A stretch of 6,190 nucleotides of DNA from Bacteroidales bacterium (GTDB lineage: Bacteria; Bacteroidota; Bacteroidia; Bacteroidales; B18-G4), in assembly GCA_023132505.1 (NCBI GenBank), contig JAGLYE010000101.1, positions 1 through 6,190 on the forward strand. Reading direction: 5' to 3'. Both the position numbers and the translations under genes were made by a program. The notes beneath the pieces were generated by a model. The model was given only the letters and a program-made list of their open reading frames with translations, was not told the DNA's origin and searched no databases. Shown one piece after another: positions 5,897 through 6,190 of the stretch. The first letter of the stretch is position 1. Each line of letters starts with the position of its first letter.

Positions 5897-6190
5897 GTTA
5901 ACATACAGAATTGCCATTACCGGACCCGAATCTACCGGGAAGTCGGAGCTGGCTGAACAACTCGCAAAGCACTTTAATACGGTCTGGGTGCCTGAGTATT
6001 CACGCGAATACCTGCGTGAGCTCAGCAGGAGCTATGGGTATGATGATATACTGTCCATTGCCAAAGGACAATTTGAAGGCGAAGAACGCATGGCAACTAA
6101 GGCAAGTGGGCTTCTTTTCTGCGATACAGATTTCATCGTGAATAAAATCTGGTGCATTGATAAGTTTGGCAAATGCCACCCCTGGATCCT
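5886..6190 (+). CDS. NadR-like ribosylnicotinamide kinase / P-loop ATPase, 3'-truncated by the window end, non-canonical start
   Basis: Start of a P-loop protein resembling the ribosylnicotinamide kinase domain of NadR, which phosphorylates nicotinamide riboside to NMN and so traps it after PnuC import. Counting from 5886: Walker A GPESTGKS (13-20), VPEYSREYLREL (35-46), and the CDTDFIVNKIWCIDKFGKCHPW block (79-100) containing the DTD motif typical of this kinase; the gene runs out of the window after 101 full codons. The P-loop is near the N-terminus, so the HTH and adenylyltransferase domains of enterobacterial NadR do not precede it. The frame is bounded by a stop at 5880-5882, and no ATG, GTG or TTG occurs before the P-loop. 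ATC at 5886 (then KHKLTYRIAITGPES) gives the most natural N-terminus and overlaps the pnuC stop by 11 bp; ATT at 5910 is an alternative. A base error or mutation of an ATG is also possible. Confidence 0.82.
   Translation, partial: MKHKLTYRIAITGPESTGKSELAEQLAKHFNTVWVPEYSREYLRELSRSYGYDDILSIAKGQFEGEERMATKASGLLFCDTDFIVNKIWCIDKFGKCHPWI

Noticed and set aside
5911..6141. Plus-strand reading frame of 76 codons beginning at a TTG in the kinase region
   Set aside because: The other frame carries GPESTGKS and the CDTD block of the NadR-like kinase, so this one is a shadow.

Overview
The window looks like a chromosomal segment from a member of the Bacteroidota (Bacteroidales-like, moderate GC). The basis is gene content and style: an FtsK gene overlapping a LolA gene, an ECF sigma factor followed by a membrane protein with the VPDGYFEGLP-type motif that is common in Bacteroidota anti-sigma factors, A-rich leaders with little Shine-Dalgarno signal, and -7 elements of the TAnnTTTG type. 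No species can be named from the sequence alone. I see no mobile element, tRNA, rRNA or CRISPR.

Layout: (1) 1-2553, plus strand: the 3' part of ftsK (its membrane domain is mostly cut off by the window edge), overlapping by 8 bp a lolA-type periplasmic lipoprotein chaperone gene. (2) 2554-2672: a 119-bp gap with no clear terminator or promoter. (3) 2673-4306, plus strand: a three-gene stress-sensing cassette made of an ECF sigma factor, a single-pass putative anti-sigma factor, and an exported Spy/CpxP/CnrX-like helical protein. It closes with a strong hairpin at 4305-4336 that can terminate from both sides. (4) 4328-4882, minus strand: a convergent orphan gene for an unknown lipoprotein. (5) 4883-4979: a compact divergent promoter region with a perfect TTCG-loop inverted repeat. 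(6) 4980-6190, plus strand: an apparent vitamin-salvage operon encoding a small thiamine-binding (YkoF/MTH1187-like) protein, a PnuC-family facilitator joined by an ATGA overlap, and the start of a NadR-like ribosylnicotinamide-kinase P-loop protein that runs off the window.

How the genes work together: the sigma/anti-sigma/CpxP-like trio has the layout of an envelope-stress or metal-stress switch, in which an exported sensor talks to a membrane anti-sigma factor that holds the sigma factor. In the last operon, PnuC-type proteins move a vitamin by facilitated diffusion and a cytoplasmic kinase traps it by phosphorylation. The kinase suggests nicotinamide riboside, while the first gene suggests thiamine, so the substrate is open.

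The most unusual details are three tandem 24-bp units that add an octapeptide repeat to a PnuC loop, and the absence of any ATG/GTG/TTG start ahead of the P-loop in the kinase gene. I found no convincing wholly new system. The sigma cassette and the mixed thiamine/NAD operon are the best candidates for follow-up.
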